Assembly: GCA_009667805.1 (NCBI GenBank)
Contig: CM019066.1
Location: forward strand, 7,874,001 to 7,938,000
Reading direction: 5' to 3'
Source of the DNA: Leptobrachium leishanense
Lineage: Eukaryota; Chordata; Amphibia; Anura; Megophryidae
DNA length: 64,000 bases
The translations under genes were made by a program, and so were the position numbers. The notes beneath the pieces were generated by a model, which ran no database searches, was not told where the DNA came from, and saw nothing but the letters and a program-made list of their open reading frames with translations. Shown piece after piece: positions 11,674 through 26,000 of this stretch; the first letter of the stretch is position 1; the number at the start of each line of letters is the position of its first letter.

Positions 11674-11943
11674 ATGAACATACAAAGGTCGAACCCTATT
11701 ACAATCACAAGATATGGGAGATCGAGGAACAAAACCCAGGATTTTGAAGAGTTGTCGTCCATAAGGTGTACGGAACCCAGCCAGAGCTTCAGCCCAAATC
11801 TCGGTTCTCCAAGTCCTCCAGAGACTCCTAACCCGTCGCATTGCGTTTCCCGCATTGGAAAATATTTGCTCTTGGAGCCTTTGGAGGGAGATCACGTTTT
11901 TCGAGCTGTGCATCTGCATAGTGGTGAGGAGCTCCTTTGCAAG
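11674..11943 (+). CDS. TRIB2: TRIB2 coding exon 1 (residues 1-90)
   Basis: Starts [17 protein letters not shown], holds the Ser/Pro-rich segment [15 protein letters not shown] and ends exactly after the VAIK-type lysine codon (K90). The donor is AAG|GTATGT at 11944, phase 0. Confidence 0.97.
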
Positions 11944-13972
11944 GTATGTCAAACCATTCAATTATGCTTTTATTTTTTATTATTTTTATTTTGACTTCTT
12001 GGTTTACCAGTGGCCACCAGATTTATTATTGCATGCCCTTTTCATCCTTAAAAACCTGCATTGTGACCTCCACATGCATGGCATGGTAAGGCATGGAGGA
12101 GGAGGAGGAGGGGGTGCAGGAGGTATTTCTATGACCTGTGTGTGCAAAGGGTGAGACAATGTATCATAAGATATCACTAAGTTTTAGTGAGTGTATATAT
12201 AGATGGGGGGGGGGCTTGCATAGAATTTTGTGTCAGAGGTATGAAAAGATGAGCTGCTTTGTACTTTGCACAGTTGTGCTCCAGATCCTGACAAAAAAAT
12301 CCCTCTTTATTGTACAAGTACCTTTGTGGCTCAGTAGCAAATCCACCAGACAGTGAGCCATTGTGTGCAGACTACTCAACTGGCTCACTTTGCCTTTTCA
12401 TGCTCCTTTTCATCCATTTATTGCAGACTTGACATACTCTGGCATAAATGCAACAACAAATGCTTCTTTTTTTTATTTGATATCTGTTGTATTCTAGATT
12501 GAGGGAAATTGGAGAGAAGGAGTTGTCTGGTGTGATATGGGGGGGCACAAAACACACAAAAAAAACCAGACACCATATAGCAGAAAGGTGGAAAAATGCA
12601 ATTGCAATATGCAACCATACTCTGCACTTGCTGAGGATGATGGGACTTGTAGTCATTCTGAGAGATGGATGGCTTGAATTAACCAGAAAGAATACCAAAG
12701 GTCTGTAGCCACTTGTGGCTTCCTGGCTGCTGTGTGGAACTACATCCATTCTCACAACTCACATCCAGAGCTTTGTGTGTGAATAAAACAAGCTGTAATG
12801 TAATACTTTGTGCATATAACCTTCATTGACATTCTTGGGTCTGATTGCAGCTGCCAAAAATCCCCCCCCCTTCCCACCCCCCAGTGCTGGCTAAGCATGA
12901 AAAGTGTTGCCACTTTTGGTCTATTTGGTTACATTCCTGCCGGCATTCTCTACATTTTTGTTTATTCTCACACATCTTTATCTATTGTTTTGTTATTGTT
13001 ATATTTATTTATGTTTTCCATCGCTTTTCCGGGCTTGCCTGTAAAATGGATGGTAGTTGGAATTTTCATTCATCTTTTTTTTTTTTGTTTAAATTATTCA
13101 GAACGCAACAAAAGGCTTCTTGTGGAAACGCACCATCTAGGCTGGTCTCCTCCATTCATTCATAAACAATGGAAGTTGAATGATGTAATTGCAAACTGTA
13201 GACGGCTAAATAATTCCCAGTGGATGCTGATATGGCTGAGCGTTCAGCAACGTTTTCAATGGAATACTTTATGTAACGCTTGAAATGTATTTATAGGGAA
13301 AGACCTAATGTTAATCACCAGTTGTGAGTGACTCATATTTTATGGTGTTTATTATGAATGCCTGTCTGCCGCATATTTAGAGAAGAGGAGGAGGAGGAGG
13401 GGGAAACAAAAAAAAAATTAGAAAAGTTTGCAGAAATCCGGATCTTAAATTACATAAACAGCCAGAGAACATCCTTAGAGGCCACGAGGCCCTGGGCATA
13501 ATAAATAATCTTTTTTTGTGTTTCTTTATTATAAGGACTGGTTTTATAGTATTTCCCTGACGATCAGGTCATGGATATATATATAAATTTTAATTAAATG
13601 CAGATTTTTGTTAGGTCACAGGGAGAGCTTAGAAATTATTTATAAGGTGCCAACACGTTTTGCCTCCTTGTAGTACAATGTGTTTGACTGTTCACAAAAG
13701 GATCTAGGGCCCCACTTTGCTCCTGGGGACATCCATTGTATATTTTGTTACATGTGCACTTAATTATGAGATTGTGAGCTGATTTTTGAGCTCATTTGGC
13801 CATCAACACCTTTTTAGTTTCCTCTTAAATCAGTATTTTTGTTTTTTGCCATTTCTGTTGTTTTACATCCTCGATGCGTAAAGTAAGGTTGCAGGTTATG
13901 TATACAAAAAAAAATCTGCGTGGAGGCTTTTAATCTCATTTTTTGCCCTCCGCCAAAACTTATATGAGTATT

Positions 13973-14007
<35 letters not shown>

Positions 14008-17000
14008 TTATTATTTATATTTCATTTATTAGTTTCAAATTGGTGACTTCGGCGAATTCCCTTTGAAGGAAATGTAGCTAATCCCTCTAGCATAACCGTA
14101 TAGGAACAATGGATGGGACACTGTACGTTGCAATCCCAGGAGGCACAAAGGGTTAATGTTAACAATACAATTTCATGTAGCGTCTGCATTGTACTTCTAA
14201 CCATATGTTCTTTGTTCCAGGCAGGATGATTCATGCGCTCTCCATATCTCCCTTTTCTTTTTTTACTTTTGATTGTAGAACGTTTAAACACAAACGAAGA
14301 TTCCTTTTGTGTAAATTCTCATTTTTTATTTCGTATGTCTTTTGTTTTTTTGTCGCCCTCCTATAGGTTTTCGATATCCGCTGCTACCAGGAGTCATTAG
14401 CACCCTGTTTCTGTCTACCTGAACACAGCAACATTAACCAAATAGTTGAGATAATTCTTGGAGAGTTTAAAGCCTACGTGTTCTTTGAGAAGAGCCATGG
14501 GGACATGCATTCTTTTGTTCGTACCTGCAAGAAGCTTAAGGAAGAAGAGGCCGCTAAGCTTTTCTATCAAATAGTGTCTGCCGTGGCACATTGTCATGAA
14601 GGCGGAGTGGTTCTGAGAGACCTTAAACTGCGGAAATTTGTTTTTAATGATGAAGTCAGGTAAGTGCTGTGCGGCACGCTAAATTGCTTTATTACTATTA
14701 TTATTTTTAATTTTTTTGTTTGTTTATTTAACAAAAGCTTGTCATGTTTGCAGAGAATTATCTACACATGGTTTTTATCATGGCCCAGTCAACACTGTAT
14801 ATAGGTGTGAATGTGTCTGTGTACCCCACACTCACCCTGTGTGCGACAGAGTGCATCCTTTATCCGGAAATCTCGGAATCAGAAATCGTTTGGATATTTA
14901 TTTTTAAATTTTGCAATATTGCATATAACAATGAGATATGTGGGCATGGGACCTAAGTCTAAACATGAAATGCATTTATTTTATACAAAATTGTTAATAA
15001 TTATATCCCCTGTCACATGAGGGTAGAAGTGGAATTTTTACATTTTTGGGGTCATGTCGGCTCGGCATTTAATTATTATTATTTTTTTTTGGGATTTGAA
15101 ACATTTTGGGTAAGGGATAATCAGCCTGTATTTACGTGTACTCACGGTTTGAAAAATCCGGTATCCAAGAAGTCACATGCTGAAAAAGAAAAGTTTGTCT
15201 TCTTTCTGGCTCCTATCCTATGTTTGATGTATATTTGGCTACATATTAGGATACACTATACCAGGGCTGCTCAATCTTGGCCCTCCAGGTGTTTGGGAAC
15301 TCGATTTCCTGCAGGGATCTGTCAGCCTAATAAGTGGCTGAGCATCATGGGAGATGTAGTTCTGAAACATCTGGAGGGCCAGAGTCGAGCACCCTGCACT
15401 ACGCTGTAAGCTCTTTCATCGTCTAAGCTTAATCTATTATATATATAATATATATTCATTCAGCAATCTGCCATGCACTCCTGCTTTTTTTTTTTTTTTT
15501 TTGTATTTGCCCGGTTCCTGCCGTCTGGGTCAATATTTAGACAATGTATCAAAAAGTGATGGCGGCACTCCGGGTCTATTGAAGTTTCTTTATTGCTCCA
15601 TATAAAATCGACGTTTCAACCTCTCTCCGTGGTATATCCTGATGAAAGCCTCAGAGAGGCAGAAACGTCGATTTTATATGGAGCAATAAAGAAACTTCAA
15701 TAGACCTGGAGTGCCGTCATCACTTTTTGAAACACAGAGATATAGAATATATATATATATATATATCTATATATATCATACATACGCAGGGTATAGCTAG
15801 CCTTGGCTGTCCAGAGGGACTGATATAGAAGGCCTTTGTTGGTTGATAAGTAATTGTAAATGAAAAGTTAAAACGAAAAAAAAAAATCTCAAATGAAATT
15901 CACCAATAGCAATTATTACAACCAGAAATTGATGTTTCCCAAATTCTGCTAATTTGGATCGAAATTCAGATATGTTAGTATTGGCATTAATCAATTCTAA
16001 GCATAAATAATATATTGTAGCAATAGTGTAGCTTACTTACCCTTAGTTTTAAATATTAATAGTTCGTTATTTGTTCTTGTGGCTTTTGCCTCTAAAAAAA
16101 AATAAAAAAATGTTCATAATTACAATGACATTAAGTATGGAATCCTGGGTATTGGCTCTGTAACGTCAATTGTTAGGTATACGCGCGGGTATGGGATTCA
16201 TATCCGTCCTGTGTTTGCATTGCTCTGAGAGCGCCTGCATGAGATGCGTCGGGGAGTTAGATGAGGGAGGATGTATGCAGGGTCTATGTGCAGAATGTGT
16301 GGAATGCGGTGTAGTAAATTCATTGAAATGTAAGGTTGTTATGTGCTGGAAAAGGCACTGAAGGCTGTATTCAGAGAGTGCCATACCAGGGAATGTGAGG
16401 CCAGCGGGATAAAAAGCTTCAGTTTACCAGGCAGCTGATGTTTGTTGACTTATGGTTTTTATTAAACAACGTAAATTAGCAAAACTCTCAAGAAGTTGTT
16501 GTGTTTTATGTTTATTATGTTACTGCGTGCAGATAAAAATCCCTTTTGGGTCCAGCCACCATTTCTTCCTATGAAAGTGTTACTTATTTCTAAGGGGGAG
16601 GGGGGGGCACACTAGTTGGGTAATTATCAGCCTACCCACTTCTTTATTTTTAGCTTGCAAGGATCTCTGACTCCTCAGATGTTGATGGCCTTCAATTCCT
16701 TGAATGCAATAGATGTTTACAGGATGATGGGAGTCGTAGTTCAGAAGCATCTGGGGGACCAGAGTTTCAGGTCCCTGGCGTTAGAGCAGTGTTTTCCAAA
16801 TCTGTCCTCAGTTCGCCCTAACAGGCCAGGTTTGCAGATATGTGAAGCCCAGCACAGGTGATATGATTTGCTGCTCAGTGATTGCAGGATTCCGTCTGCA
16901 TTTCCCCAAGGTGATCCTTAAAACCTGGCCTGGTTGAGGGTCCCAAGGACAGGCTTGGAAAACACCGCACTACAGCTTTTAAACTCCCTTCCTTTCCAGT

Positions 17001-20000
17001 GTCACAGTTTCCATCAATTGACTACTCGGGTGACAGGTTCCTTCTGCTCTATTGTAGGCGCATGCGCCGTTAGCCCACACACAGCCAGTCTGATGTCTGT
17101 TAATGTCTCTTTAACTGGGCAATCCGTCTCGGTTAAGGTAGTCTGTCCAGTGGGAGATGAGCGACAGTCTTCCTAGTGAGGAAAGAGGGAAGGCCATTGC
17201 TTTTTGAAGGGCTGACACAGCCCTGAGGGACAGCAGGTTGGGAGGCCAGAGTACGCTCCGTTCGCCATGACCAGTCAATTGTAGTCACAGGGCTACAGTG
17301 ACCCTTTACTTTTTACTTCATTGTTCAGCTATCGCAGCACAAAGTGTACAGCTGGAAAAAAATATTCAAATTGCGTTCTTTAAAACAAACATTATTGCTC
17401 AAGGTTATGCAATGACCACTGTAATTTTCTCCAGTTCAGTTAATAAGTAGCCAAGTAAAACACATGCAGCTCTTGTGTTTAGAACTCGTTGGCACATCAA
17501 CATCTGCTTGTCTAAAGATTTTCAGTTGTTAAACACAGCTTGGTCTGTCTTAATATGTCCCTGTCCTTTCTACTCCACCACATATACACTGCGTATATTT
17601 TTCACATTATGACAGAACGTATTTTCCCTTCGGCCTCCTCTGGAGAGCGATAAGAATATGGATGCAGATGATAATACGTGGACACGTTTATTACTGAGGA
17701 TATGGGCGGCCTGTTTATCACCTGCAGGGCTTTAATCAGCGGTGCTGTGAATCTCAATAAGATGTTATCGCTATGGGTTTTAAGTGGGCCTGGAAGGGTT
17801 GATTAAGGCTCGTGTCAGACGAGCGCAGTGTGCACGTCCGTGTTTCCGCACATAAGTACGTCCTTGATAGCATACAATTGTGTTAAATGGAGCCCCACAC
17901 ACGAAGTACGTCTGCACGGAAGTGCGGATGCATGATGGACGTGGCAAACGGACGCAGGTTAGGCAAGAACGTAATACTGCTAGAGCGGACGTGTGGAGTG
18001 CGCCACGTCCGCATAGCTTTGTGCGTGAGTGATGGAACGTGGTCAGACGGACTGCATTTATACGTCCAGCATTTTTGACGGACAATTTTTTTTTTTCATA
18101 TTTATTTTTCCTCCTACATCCGTCAAAAACCTCAGTCACAAAAACTGACTGTGTGGCCACTACTGCGCCTTCCGTCAAAAAGTGCGTCCGTACTGCACGG
18201 GCGCACAGTCCGTAGAAAACGCGCTCGTCTGACCCTAGCCTAAGGGTAGCCATAAATGGATAGATTAAGGGTCAGCAACCTATTAGATTGTAAACGCTTG
18301 AGCAGGGTTATCTCTCCTACTGTTCTGTGTGTGAGACGTGTATATATATTTGTTGTTCTGTCTCACCCATTGTACAGCGCTACAAGATTTGTTGTCGCTT
18401 TATAAATACTTGTAACTGTAACTATTGGCAGGTTACAGTTACGAGTATTTATAAAGTGCCCACAATTCCTTAGCGCTGTACAATGGTAGGTTTGTGTCAG
18501 TTGTAGGACTACAAGCCCTAAGATGCTTTGGGACCCTGGGGTTTGTCGTTTCACAAAACAGCTGCGGCTAATCATTTAATTCAGGCCTAGTATTTAATTC
18601 AGCGCCCGGGACGCACTGTCCACAATTTTGAATAATGTTGATTATAATAAACTACAATGCTGGTCAGTTGGGGGAAACCCTCACTTCAGCCCTAAAATGA
18701 GACCCTCAGCTGCTGCAGAAGTATGTGTTTTAACAACGTGGACATTTGCAAACCATCATGGAAAATGTAGCTTTTCAACAGCTATTTCTTGTCTGTTTAT
18801 GTCTACTCTGTTGTTTATCACTCAAATTAACTGTCCTACAGCCAGACCCTTTATAACATGGATAGGCAGCCTCAGCTCTCCAGGTATTTTGAAACTACAT
18901 TTCCCATGAAGCTCAGCCAACCTGACGAGCGGCTGAGCATCATGGTAGTTGTAGTTGCAAAATATCTAGATGGCCAAGGTTGCTGACCCTTGCCTTTTAA
19001 AATTAAGTGTTTTAAGAGTATAATTAGGCTTTTTTTTTTTTTTTTCTAGGCAGGACCGTAAATTTTAGTGAATGATGTAACTATGTTGCAACCATTCAAT
19101 GGATAAGAAATAGCTCTAAAAAGACAAAATAAATAAATAAAAAAGCCTATTTTAAGTTTATACCTGACTTTGTGACGGGGGAAGTGTCCTATTATCTTGT
19201 GGCTTGTGACTACGGGTGCCATTTATAACAACAGCGCTGGGAGTCATTTTGCCCTAGACCCCTGGGAAAGTCATTGCCATAGGAGCTTCCTGTGGGTACT
19301 CACGGTTGCTCACAGGATCTACACACCTGAGCAAACACAGAGAGCCGATGCTTGTATTTTTTACTGGATTTAAAGATGAGACAGCTGCTTGTCTTACTTG
19401 GCCATGTAGATATTGATAATGGCTACGGCTGTACCCCTGCTCACAAAATAAAGATTGCATAGCGGGGCTTCCTGTGATACCGTTTGTACGAGAGAAGCAG
19501 TGGGTGTCCAGGTAGCTTTCCTTGAGGACCTTTCTGTCATTGTGTTGGAAATTCCTCGATCTCCAGGCCTGGCTGCTCTTAATCCTGCCATTCCACACAA
19601 ATAATATTTATTTAAAAATTTGTAGCTGTCCATGTATGGTCCTGTTGAGATGGAAGGGTTGTTTTCAGGAAGTGGTAACAGTAACTGGACAAAATCACTC
19701 AGCAGAGAAACACTCCTGTTTAACCCTGCGAGAGCCCTCGGGGTATACAGCACATCGCTGGAATAACAGCCGCTCTGCAGAATAAAACACCGCCGGCTCG
19801 ATTAGTAAAAGGATCCGCACGGCCTAGTTCCAGATAGAATTCTCTTGGTTTAGGTTACAGAGAAAGAAAAGTACTTTGAGTTATGCTGTCTATTTTTTAT
19901 GGAATGTACTGTTCTCGCTACTAAAATCAAACATATATATATATATTATAAATCTAAAATGATTGGAAACACTCTTCATAAAAACCATATGTTTACTGCA

Positions 20001-23000
20001 GATCCGTTAAAAATTCCGACTCTTTGTCTCGAGGAGAAAAGGCTCTTGAAAAAGCCTCTTGGTCTAGCCAAAATGCCAGGCATTTTCATGGCTCTTCAAT
20101 ATAAGTAGGGATTTTAGGAAGACCCTGAGGTTGTACAATCTACTGACATCTATATATTAGTATAATGGACACACTCTGGGTCTTCATAAAAAACATGATT
20201 TTGTTGAAGATCCATTAAAATGTCCAACGTTTCGGCTTTTCGAAGAGCCTTTTTCAAGAGCCTTGAGCCAAACCATCAGACATTTTAATGGATATGCAGT
20301 AAACCTATGCTTTTATGGGGAACCTGACTGCGTCCAACCTACTTCTCTGGGTTTCCAGAAGACCTTTCCACCAGGGCATATAATCTCAAATTTTGAGTAT
20401 TAAAGGAGAGTGCCAGTTTCTGGATTTATATAGAATGTGTGATTTCCAAGTCAAAGAAAGAGCAGTTTTCTCTTACTTTGTAAATTGTAATGACTTAGAT
20501 TAAGGGGAAACAAAAATGGTAGATCCAACAAATGATGTATAACTACTTCTCCCATGATGCTTTGTTCCTAATCAAGTAAAGCATCATGACTCTTCCAGAA
20601 CAGCTCGGGATCGATTGTTGGTACCAACAAATCTCATCAAATCAAAACATAAACTGGCAGGATTACAGCTGGAAATTGAGTTTCTTACACATCACTGCCT
20701 CATATTTTATTCCGTAGTTTAAATATTTAGTAATATCACAGCCAGTGAAGCCTTCTCCTAGCCGCGGTCACGGTAAGCGAGAGGGAGGTGGCATCGCAAA
20801 AGCCATGTCATTTAGAGCTCATGGAATGAGCCTGAGATCTCGTTTTTAGTAGATGAGAAAGGAATGGGTTCTCAGGATTTGCCTTTTTTTTTTTCGTGAC
20901 ATGGTTTTCCTGTCATTTTGTGGCGGTCAGCTGATTTACGCATGGCGTAGCCTGTTGACCTTGCTCTAAATGAATTGAGCTCAAACGGAGCTTGAGGAAA
21001 TTGTTAATCAGCTTTAGGAAGGAATGCAATGTAATCTAGGTTACATAAAAAAAAATGATGACGTGCTCCAGCGGGACGGAACAGATATTTTGTTTGTTTT
21101 CGAGCTGAATGCATGATTTATCTGGTATTTAAGTAAAATAGCTTTTTTTTTTTTTTTTACACTTATGCCTCCCATTGTGAGCATTGTTTTGTGTACAAAC
21201 ACATCAGAGAGGGCCTTTCCAAATAGGTTTTCCCTGACAGCGTGTGGGTGGCCAGCGATTGCCTTTTTCATATGGGAATGGATCTCTTGTTTGTTGGAAA
21301 TCGAAGGCTAAACAAAATGCAGCTCATCGGCCTGTTAAAGCTGGCTTCCGTCCTCTGATCCATTTAAAGGGACACTACCACTTACATAAGATGTAACTAG
21401 ATTACTTGAAGTTGTGCATTACAAACAAAATCACTTTATAAAACACACGCTGCTGCTTTTTCTTTTCTTTGTTTGAAGTAATTGCATGTAAAAAGGAAAA
21501 ATAAACTTTGTTTCTTTTCTAAATCTCCTTAGCATTCTGTTGCTTTTTTTTTAGTTTTTTTTTCCCTTGAGGCAACTTTTGCCAAAGGTATTTCTATACT
21601 TCTGTGGTTTATCTAATCTACCATTGTTAACACTTTAATGAGATGGAAAGATGTATGTTTAGATAAGGCTTCAGGGGCTATTGTTTTTCGGGCTACTCTA
21701 GATAAAACCGGGAGCTGAACAGACTTCTAATCTACCCCCTGGTGATGTCCTTTGAATAAATCCCACACAATACAATGATTTGAGTTAATGCTGGACCCAT
21801 AGGCTCCATTCTATGGCCAATGCCACACAGTGAGGAGCAAGTGATGTAAAGATACTGTGGGGGGGGGGCAGTTTACAACACAAAATATTACACAATGGAT
21901 GCAGCCAGTGACACATATTTTCTTAACATACTAGAGTAAAACAAAGCCCATGTAAGATATCAGCAACATAAAATAAACACAATGAGGACATTTCATATTT
22001 TGGTGGTAGTGACCCTTTAAAAGGCTGGACCTGTTAGGTTCACGTGAGACGTCATTTCTTTTTTATTTCTTCTTGGATGCAGGAAAAATGTATATATAAA
22101 TCATTATTATGGCCGAAAATTTGATTTACAGAAATAACTCAGACTAGCATTTAAACAGTTTTTCAAAACCCAAATCTGAAATATTTTCAGACTCTCCATT
22201 TTAGGCCAGGGTCAGATGAGCGCACTATGTGCACCCGTACTGATGTGCCTCCCGTCGTCCGTCGCAGCTTTGTGACGCTTTGGCAAGGCTGGCCACACGC
22301 TGTAGCGCGCGCACGAATTGCACGTCCTACAGCGGACGTGCTGTGGACATTCTGAAAGCATCCCTGTCGAAGCGCTGCGACGCGAGTTCGATGGGGCTGC
22401 AAAGCACAATCCTCCATAGGAGGATCGAGCCTTGCAGCGCTGAGCGCACTAACTGCACTCAACGAGGTGGCCAGACGGGCGTCAGAGTGGAAGGAACGTC
22501 TACACTCATGGACGTTCCTTCCGCTCTGCAAAATTCTCGACTTACCCCTGCCTTAAGTCTGAATTGTACAAGTTACGCAACTTTCTCAAAACAAACCCAT
22601 TGTATAGTGACTATTTGAATATCTTATTTTTAAAGAGCAGTGTGTTGGGGTGACGTTATCAGATTTCTGCTTAGTAAACCCTCTGAGTATTAGAAAAGAT
22701 AGCAGAAGTTCTTCTGGAGAATCTGCTTTTTGACTCCTGTTAATGAATATCGATCCCATTGACGAATGGTGGGGAGGTAACACATTTTTTACTTCACATA
22801 GCAAAAAAAAATTAAAAAAATAAACAAAACCAAGTGAAAATTGTCTCCAAGCACCATTATTATGTATGATCCAGCCAGGGGTCAATTCGAGCAGAAATGT
22901 TTGGGAACATAGTTCCTCTCCCATCTTTGCTGAGGGAACGGAATTCCCTTTAGGTTCACACAATATAAAGCTTTTATTTATATTCCAATCATATATTTTC

Positions 23001-26000
23001 CTATTAATTCACTAGAACTGTATCAAATTTATTAACATTTTTATACTTATTCCCTGAGTGTGAGGTGCTTGAACTTATTTATTTATAACGTGTTTTACCA
23101 GGAAGGATGCATTGAGATTTCTCTCGTTTTCAAGTATGTCCTGAGTTCAAGAACATTGAAGTGTTACAGTCGTTACAGAAATACAATGTAATACAATGCA
23201 AGATATTAAAAGCAAAACACAAACCTACAGATTAACACAGAAAATAAATATGTAGGAAATATAGTCACTATGTTCCGTGTTTACAGGTGCATTCTGTATA
23301 TAGTCAATGTGTTACAGGTTTACAGGTGCATTCTGTATATAGTCACTGTTCCATGTTTACAGGTACGTTCTGTATATAGTCACTATGTTACATGTTTACA
23401 GGTGCATTCTGTATTGAGGTATGTTAATAGAGATCTCTTAAGGGACTGGGGGAAGATTTGATGGCGTCTGGGAGGTTATTCCACAATTGCGGTAAATAAG
23501 TACAATGTGGCGGCATTTGATTGGGGAGCAGAAATCTGATTTCTACACTTAATATTTTAGGACTTGACCCGTGGATCCACCCTAGCTCTGTTATGCTCAT
23601 TTCACAATACTTTGTGACCTCACGTGAGGATGCCATTCTCCCGTTGGCCATTTGTGTTTTTGTGATGATTAGAGAAGGGGTGGGCAACCTTGACCTCCAT
23701 ATGTTTTGGAACTACATCTCCCTTGATGCTCAGCCAACTTAATGAGTTGCTGAGCACAGAGGCGGCTCTAGACTTTGTGAGGCCTTAGGCAAAACTTTAA
23801 CATGAGGCCCCACTAATGGCCGCAATGACAAAAAATGCAAGCATGGGTCTGGTGCTGTGGATTTTGCTGGGCCTGGTGCTGTGGATTTTGGGGGGCCTTT
23901 TAATAGAAATGAAATGGAAAAATAACAGGTATCTTACCTTGAAGCTGAACCGTTGATTTCTCACGGATTTTGTCACTTAGATTTTGTCAATAGATTTCCA
24001 GCAAAGTCTCCTCTCTGCCGTCCGAACAATAAGAAATACATGTAGACACAATTACTATAAAATGCTATCAATATGTTCCATGTACCACTGATGCGGAGGT
24101 GACGGAGCAAAGCTGTATTACACATTGATCCATCTAAAACACAACCTGCTTCCCTGCTGAGAGGATAGCAGGGGTCAATCGGGCCCCTGTATTTCCATTC
24201 TTTACACCCCACAAAGTCACTTTAGGTGTCATTGGACATGTCAGAGTCTGGCCTTTCTAATGATACCAAACATGACCAAGTAAAATGCCATGTAAAGAAA
24301 AAATCCACACAACTATAAAATAATTTTTTATTTCCTTTATAATTTGTTCCAAATCAATGGCATTGTCCATTTGCAACGTGTAAAAGTTGTTTTGGGCACG
24401 ATTGGTGCACTTTAAAATTCCAATTTGCTGGTGGAATTCAGGCCTTATGTACATCCAACTTTAACCTCTTAATGACTGGCAGGTGGCGCCTGTCGGGGCG
24501 GGGTTAACACTGGTCAGGTGTACTAGTATGCCCCACCACCAGGTGCTGAGCATACAATACAGACACCTGATGCTGAATTCAAAAGATATTATACTGGCAC
24601 TCTGAGTCATTTATTTACTAGCTATTTGCATCAGTGTTGTGATTCTGACATGATGCGAATTGCTTTTAGTTTTAGTTGACGTAAGTGATCTTCAGAATTT
24701 GTGGAACCTATTGCAGAGCATTGTCAAATTCACTTAATGAATAGAGATGCACATATACCCAGACAGACACAGGCTCCAGATACGTGTATATCCAGACAGA
24801 CATAGGCTCCAGATACGTGTATACCCAGTCAGCATGCCCACTCTGACTTCATCAGAGCGGGCTACAAGCCAGCTACCATCTTGGATTCCCAACCGGCTGC
24901 CGGTCCTAAAAAATAACGTGGCCACCACCGGAATATACAGCACAGGCGGCACAAAATACTTTTTCGTGTTGCCTGTGTGTGCATCATGCAAATTAGGTGG
25001 CCACAAGGCCCTGTAAGCCATGAGGCCGTAGGTGGCTGCCTAATTTGCCTACTTAAAGAGCTGCCACTGGGTGAGCATAATAGAAGATGTAGTTCCGAAA
25101 CATAGAAACATAGAAAAATGTCGGCAGATAAGAACCTTTCGGCCCATCTAGTCTGCCCAATTACATGGATACTTTACCTGGATTTAACTTTTGTTTAGGA
25201 TAGCCTTATGCCTATCCCATGCTTGATAGAAACATAGAAAAATGAGAAAACATATGGCGGGCCGAGGTTGCTGACCCCTGGACCTAGAGTAACAATACAG
25301 CAGGCCTAAATTGTTCAGGCTAGATTGAGTCTTTATCACAGGCACACTCAACTCTTATGGGACCCTGGACACAGGGCTGCCTCCGGACTTCCCAACTTCC
25401 CATTATCCCAGGAGGTCCTGAAAGTCAACCCTACAAGAGGTGGGGAGTGCAGTTTCCTGGGCACACATGTCTCACAAGACGTTTGTGCGCTGGAGAATAC
25501 ACTTCCCACCTTGTGATGCGGCTGACCTGCCAAATGACTCCGGGGAAGGAAACTGTCTTCATCTGAACCATGGCTCTGATGGGGATTGATTTTTTTTTTT
25601 TTTTTTTTTCATGGCACAGAGCATGAGCGTCCCTCAAGCCTTCCTTAAAGGTGACCCTGGCGTTTTCATTGGCTATACACAAGGATAGCATTGAATTTGT
25701 AATTTAGTGAACAAGACACACATTAAGGCTAATGTCAGATGAATGCAGTCTGAGCGCTCTCTGCCTGCGTGCATAACAGACGTACGTACTGATGGAGGAT
25801 ACTGTAGACACCAGACGGTCTGTTTTTTTTTTTTTTTTTTAACGGATGTAGAACAAAAAAGGGAAATCTGGGAATCAAATTTAATTATTAAAATGCAAGT
25901 ACAGTCAGCCAGACCAAAAAACTCTGAGCGTCAACGTTATGGACGTCGCAGCATAACGCACACAGGCCGCTACGCGGATGTGGCGCACTCTGCGTGTCCG

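Larger units (their letters stand above)
11944..14366 (+). other. TRIB2: TRIB2 intron 1
   Basis: GT..AG intron of 2423 bases (donor GTATGT, acceptor CTCCTATAG). Contents: T-rich and G-rich tracts, a GGA-rich run near 12096-12115, a fragment resembling the CATCTGG/TGTAGTTC MITE around 12636, a repeat partner of 8424-8486 at 13916-13985, and a (TA)n tract. I see no gene inside. Confidence 0.93.

Noticed and set aside
17780..18253. 157-codon minus-strand frame
   Set aside because: Coincides with the ends of the CpG-rich MITE; CpG density removes stop codons. Not a gene.
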